Below, piece after piece: positions 5,581 to 7,666 of a stretch of DNA of 7,666 bases. The notes beneath the pieces were generated by a model that worked only from the letters and a program-made list of their open reading frames with translations, made no database searches and was not told the origin of the DNA. This DNA is from Gammaproteobacteria bacterium (GTDB lineage: Bacteria; Pseudomonadota; Gammaproteobacteria; Tenderiales; Tenderiaceae), in NCBI GenBank assembly GCA_027001525.1, contig JALTMR010000031.1, forward strand, positions 546 to 8,211, in the 5' to 3' direction. Each line of letters begins with the position of its first letter. Within the stretch, counting starts at the first letter, position 1. The position numbers were made by a program, and so were the translations under genes.

Positions 5581-7666
5581 ATGATTAAACAAAGCATTGC
5601 TCTATTCGTTCTGCTGCTCAGCCTCGGCACGGCCTCGGCCACCGTGGGCAACTCCGCACCGCTGGCACCCGCACCGGAGCACGGCGTCTCGGCGGTACTG
5701 ACAACCAAATTTATCGAGCAGTACCACTACAAGAAGACGCCTCTCAATGATGAGCAGTCTGCTGACATACTCAACCACTACATCGATGCGCTGGACCCCA
5801 ACCGGAACATCTTCACCCAGGCCGACATTGATGCTTTTCAACGTTATAAAACGCTACTGGACGATTCACTCCACAGCGGTAAACTGCAGCCCGCATTTGA
5901 AATATTCAAGGTATTCAACCAGCGCCGCATCGAGCGGGCCGACTATGCGCTGGAGCGCCTGACGCAACCGTTCGACTTCACCCGGGATGAGAGCTACCGC
6001 TTTGACCGCAGCGAGGCGGCGTGGCCCAAAGATAGAGCTGAGCTGGATGAGATCTGGCGCAAACGGGTAAAAAATGATGTGCTGATCTTATCGCTGGCGC
6101 ATAAAAGCGACGAAGAGTTAAAGAAGACACTGCGCAAACGTTACGAACGCCTCAAGTCACGTTCAGAACAGTTTAAGGCGGAAGATGTCTACGCCCTGTT
6201 TATCAACGCCTACCTGCAGACTGTTGAACCCCACACCTCCTATTTTTCACCGCGCGCGTCGGAGAATTTCAAGATCAACATGAGTCTGTCTCTGGAGGGC
6301 ATCGGCGCGGTGCTGCGCACTGAGGACGACTACACCGTGGTACAGAGTGTCGTTAAAGGCGGTCCGGCTGATCTGGGTGGCCAGCTCCACGCTGATGACC
6401 GTATCACCGGTGTTGCCCAGGGCGAGGATGGCAAGATCGAAGATGTGGTGGGCTGGCGCCTTGACGATGTGGTGGACCTGATCCGCGGCCCCAAGGACTC
6501 CGTCGTCCGTCTCCAGATCCTGCCTCACGAAACAGGGCTCGATGGCCCGGCCAAGGAGATCACCATCGTCCGCAACAAAATCAAGCTGGAAGAGCAGCAG
6601 GCCAAAAAATCCATTATCGAGGTGCCGCCTCACGGGGAAGGCGATAGCGTCTCACGCATCGGTGTCATCACCATTCCCACCTTTTACATGGACTTCGACG
6701 CCTATGCCCGCGGCGAAGAGGACTACCGCAGCACAACCCGCGACACCCACGTTTTAATCGATGAGCTGATGGCAGAGAAAGTCGACGGCATCATCATTGA
6801 TCTGCGCGGCAACGGTGGCGGCTCCCTGGCAGAGGCGGTGTCACTCACCGGGCTGTTTATCAAGTCCGGCCCGGTGGTGCAGATCAGAGACAGCGAGGGC
6901 AAGGTAAAGACCAACGATGACGACGACAAGTCCATCACCTACACCGGCCCGCTGGCCGTACTGGTTGACCGCTACAGCGCGTCGGCCTCTGAGATATTCG
7001 CCGGTGCCATTCAGGACTATGGCCGCGGTACCATCATCGGGGAGCCCACCTTTGGCAAAGGCACCGTGCAGTCGATTATCGACCTGAACCGCTTTGTTCG
7101 GGAGCCCCACCCGACGCTCGGGCAGTTAAAGCTGACCATCGCCCAGTTCTTTCGCGTCAACGGTGACAGCACCCAGCACCGGGGCGTCATTCCCGACATT
7201 ATCTTCCCCACCGCCGAGCAGAGCGAAGACCAGGGCGAGCGGTCACTGGAGAACGCCCTGCCCTGGGCCAACATCAAAGCGGCCAATTTCGCCCACTTCG
7301 ATGCGAAGAAGCCCGACCTGGTGATGGTGGAAGCTCGCCACGAGCAGCGCCTCGCATCGGACGAAGGTTTTGAGTTTCTGCTCACCCAGGCGCAAGAGCG
7401 CCATAACATCATGAACAAGACCACGGTCAGCCTGCTAAAAGAGCAGCGCAAAAAAGAGCGCGAGCAACAGGAGGAAGAGCACCGGCAACGCCTGAATAAA
7501 TTCCGCGTCTCCGTGGGCCTGGAGCCGCAGGAGAAAAAAGAGGAAGACGACAGTAGTGACGACGATGTGGCCAGCGAAGATAACGACAACATCAAGGATG
7601 AGATTCTTAAAATCCAGCTCAAAGAGGCGGCAGCCATTCTGGTCGACATGATCCACTTGCCCAATA
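5581..7666 (+). CDS. prc: Tail-specific periplasmic protease Prc/CtpA-type (3' end cut by window edge)
   Basis: Periplasmic serine protease of family S41A (Tsp/Prc). The E. coli enzyme trims the C-terminus of FtsI, degrades ssrA-tagged periplasmic proteins, and removes the endopeptidase MepS with NlpI. I translated 695 codons from the ATG at 5581 to the edge; the E. coli precursor is 682 residues, so only a few are missing. Layout: signal peptide 1-20 (core IALFVLLLSLG, cut after ASA); N-terminal Prc domain about 35-210; PDZ about 235-325 (LEGIGAVL..., GGPAD, DDRI); protease core about 355-530 with IIIDLRGNGGGS (404-415); C-terminal Prc domain beyond 535. The catalytic Ser468 (in SASASE) and Lys493 (in GEPTFGKGTVQ) are 25 residues apart, and Asp479 is 11 after the serine, exactly as Ser430, Lys455 and Asp441 in E. 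coli. The C-terminal part is highly charged, with an Asp/Glu/Ser-rich stretch at 654-670. The Shine-Dalgarno is weak; a -10-like TATACT (5504-5509) lies upstream without a clear -35. Confidence 0.95.
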   Translation, partial: MIKQSIALFVLLLSLGTASATVGNSAPLAPAPEHGVSAVLTTKFIEQYHYKKTPLNDEQSADILNHYIDALDPNRNIFTQADIDAFQRYKTLLDDSLHSGKLQPAFEIFKVFNQRRIERADYALERLTQPFDFTRDESYRFDRSEAAWPKDRAELDEIWRKRVKNDVLILSLAHKSDEELKKTLRKRYERLKSRSEQFKAEDVYALFINAYLQTVEPHTSYFSPRASENFKINMSLSLEGIGAVLRTEDDYTVVQSVVKGGPADLGGQLHADDRITGVAQGEDGKIEDVVGWRLDDVVDLIRGPKDSVVRLQILPHETGLDGPAKEITIVRNKIKLEEQQAKKSIIEVPPHGEGDSVSRIGVITIPTFYMDFDAYARGEEDYRSTTRDTHVLIDELMAEKVDGIIIDLRGNGGGSLAEAVSLTGLFIKSGPVVQIRDSEGKVKTNDDDDKSITYTGPLAVLVDRYSASASEIFAGAIQDYGRGTIIGEPTFGKGTVQSIIDLNRFVREPHPTLGQLKLTIAQFFRVNGDSTQHRGVIPDIIFPTAEQSEDQGERSLENALPWANIKAANFAHFDAKKPDLVMVEARHEQRLASDEGFEFLLTQAQERHNIMNKTTVSLLKEQRKKEREQQEEEHRQRLNKFRVSVGLEPQEKKEEDDSSDDDVASEDNDNIKDEILKIQLKEAAAILVDMIHLPN

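Noticed and set aside
6913..6930. DDDDK sequence in Prc (residues 446-450) resembling an enteropeptidase site
   Set aside because: A coincidental acidic loop in the protease core with no biological meaning in this setting.
1..7666. CRISPR arrays, insertion sequences, tRNA or rRNA genes, toxin-antitoxin or defence genes
   Set aside because: None seen on either strand; all sizeable frames are explained by seven housekeeping or metal-uptake genes.

Overview
The window reads as ordinary chromosomal DNA of a gammaproteobacterium. The evidence is a PpnN (YgdH) protein close to the enterobacterial one from end to end, a full-length Prc-type tail-specific protease, moderately high GC, and dense coding without mobile elements. 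The species cannot be fixed from this sequence. A free-living or symbiotic chemolithotroph with nickel enzymes (hydrogenase, urease) would fit the transporter, but no such enzyme is visible here.

Left half (1-3734, minus strand): a nickel-uptake locus in the order nikR -> nikL -> nikM -> nikQ -> nikO, with nikO running off the left edge. NikM, NikQ and NikO are the substrate-binding membrane protein, the coupling membrane protein and the ATPase of a group I energy-coupling-factor (ECF) transporter. NikL is an exported, C-terminally membrane-anchored accessory protein that takes the place of NikN/CbiN. NikR is the nickel-responsive ribbon-helix-helix repressor with all four nickel ligands present, so the metal is probably nickel rather than cobalt. 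nikM and nikQ are tightly coupled (12-nt gap). The nikR-nikL (210 nt), nikL-nikM (133 nt) and nikQ-nikO (148 nt) gaps are longer and hold palindromic or repeated sites. Two of these, upstream of nikL and of nikR, look like NikR operators with 7-bp arms spaced 13 and 14 nt. A third, degenerate one lies upstream of nikM.

Middle (3735-4044): a divergent intergenic region of about 310 bp between nikR and ppnN. It holds the nikR control region, a good sigma70-like promoter facing ppnN, and a 7-bp inverted repeat in the ppnN leader.

Right half (plus strand): ppnN (nucleotide 5'-monophosphate nucleosidase), a GC-rich hairpin, then prc (periplasmic C-terminal-processing protease), which is cut by the right edge only a few residues before its expected end. 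These two genes have no evident functional link to nickel uptake or to each other.

I see no undescribed system. The points most worth checking are the arrangement of the NikR sites, the His-rich tail of NikR, the NikL protein with a predicted histidine at its mature N-terminus, and the intercistronic hairpin before nikO.
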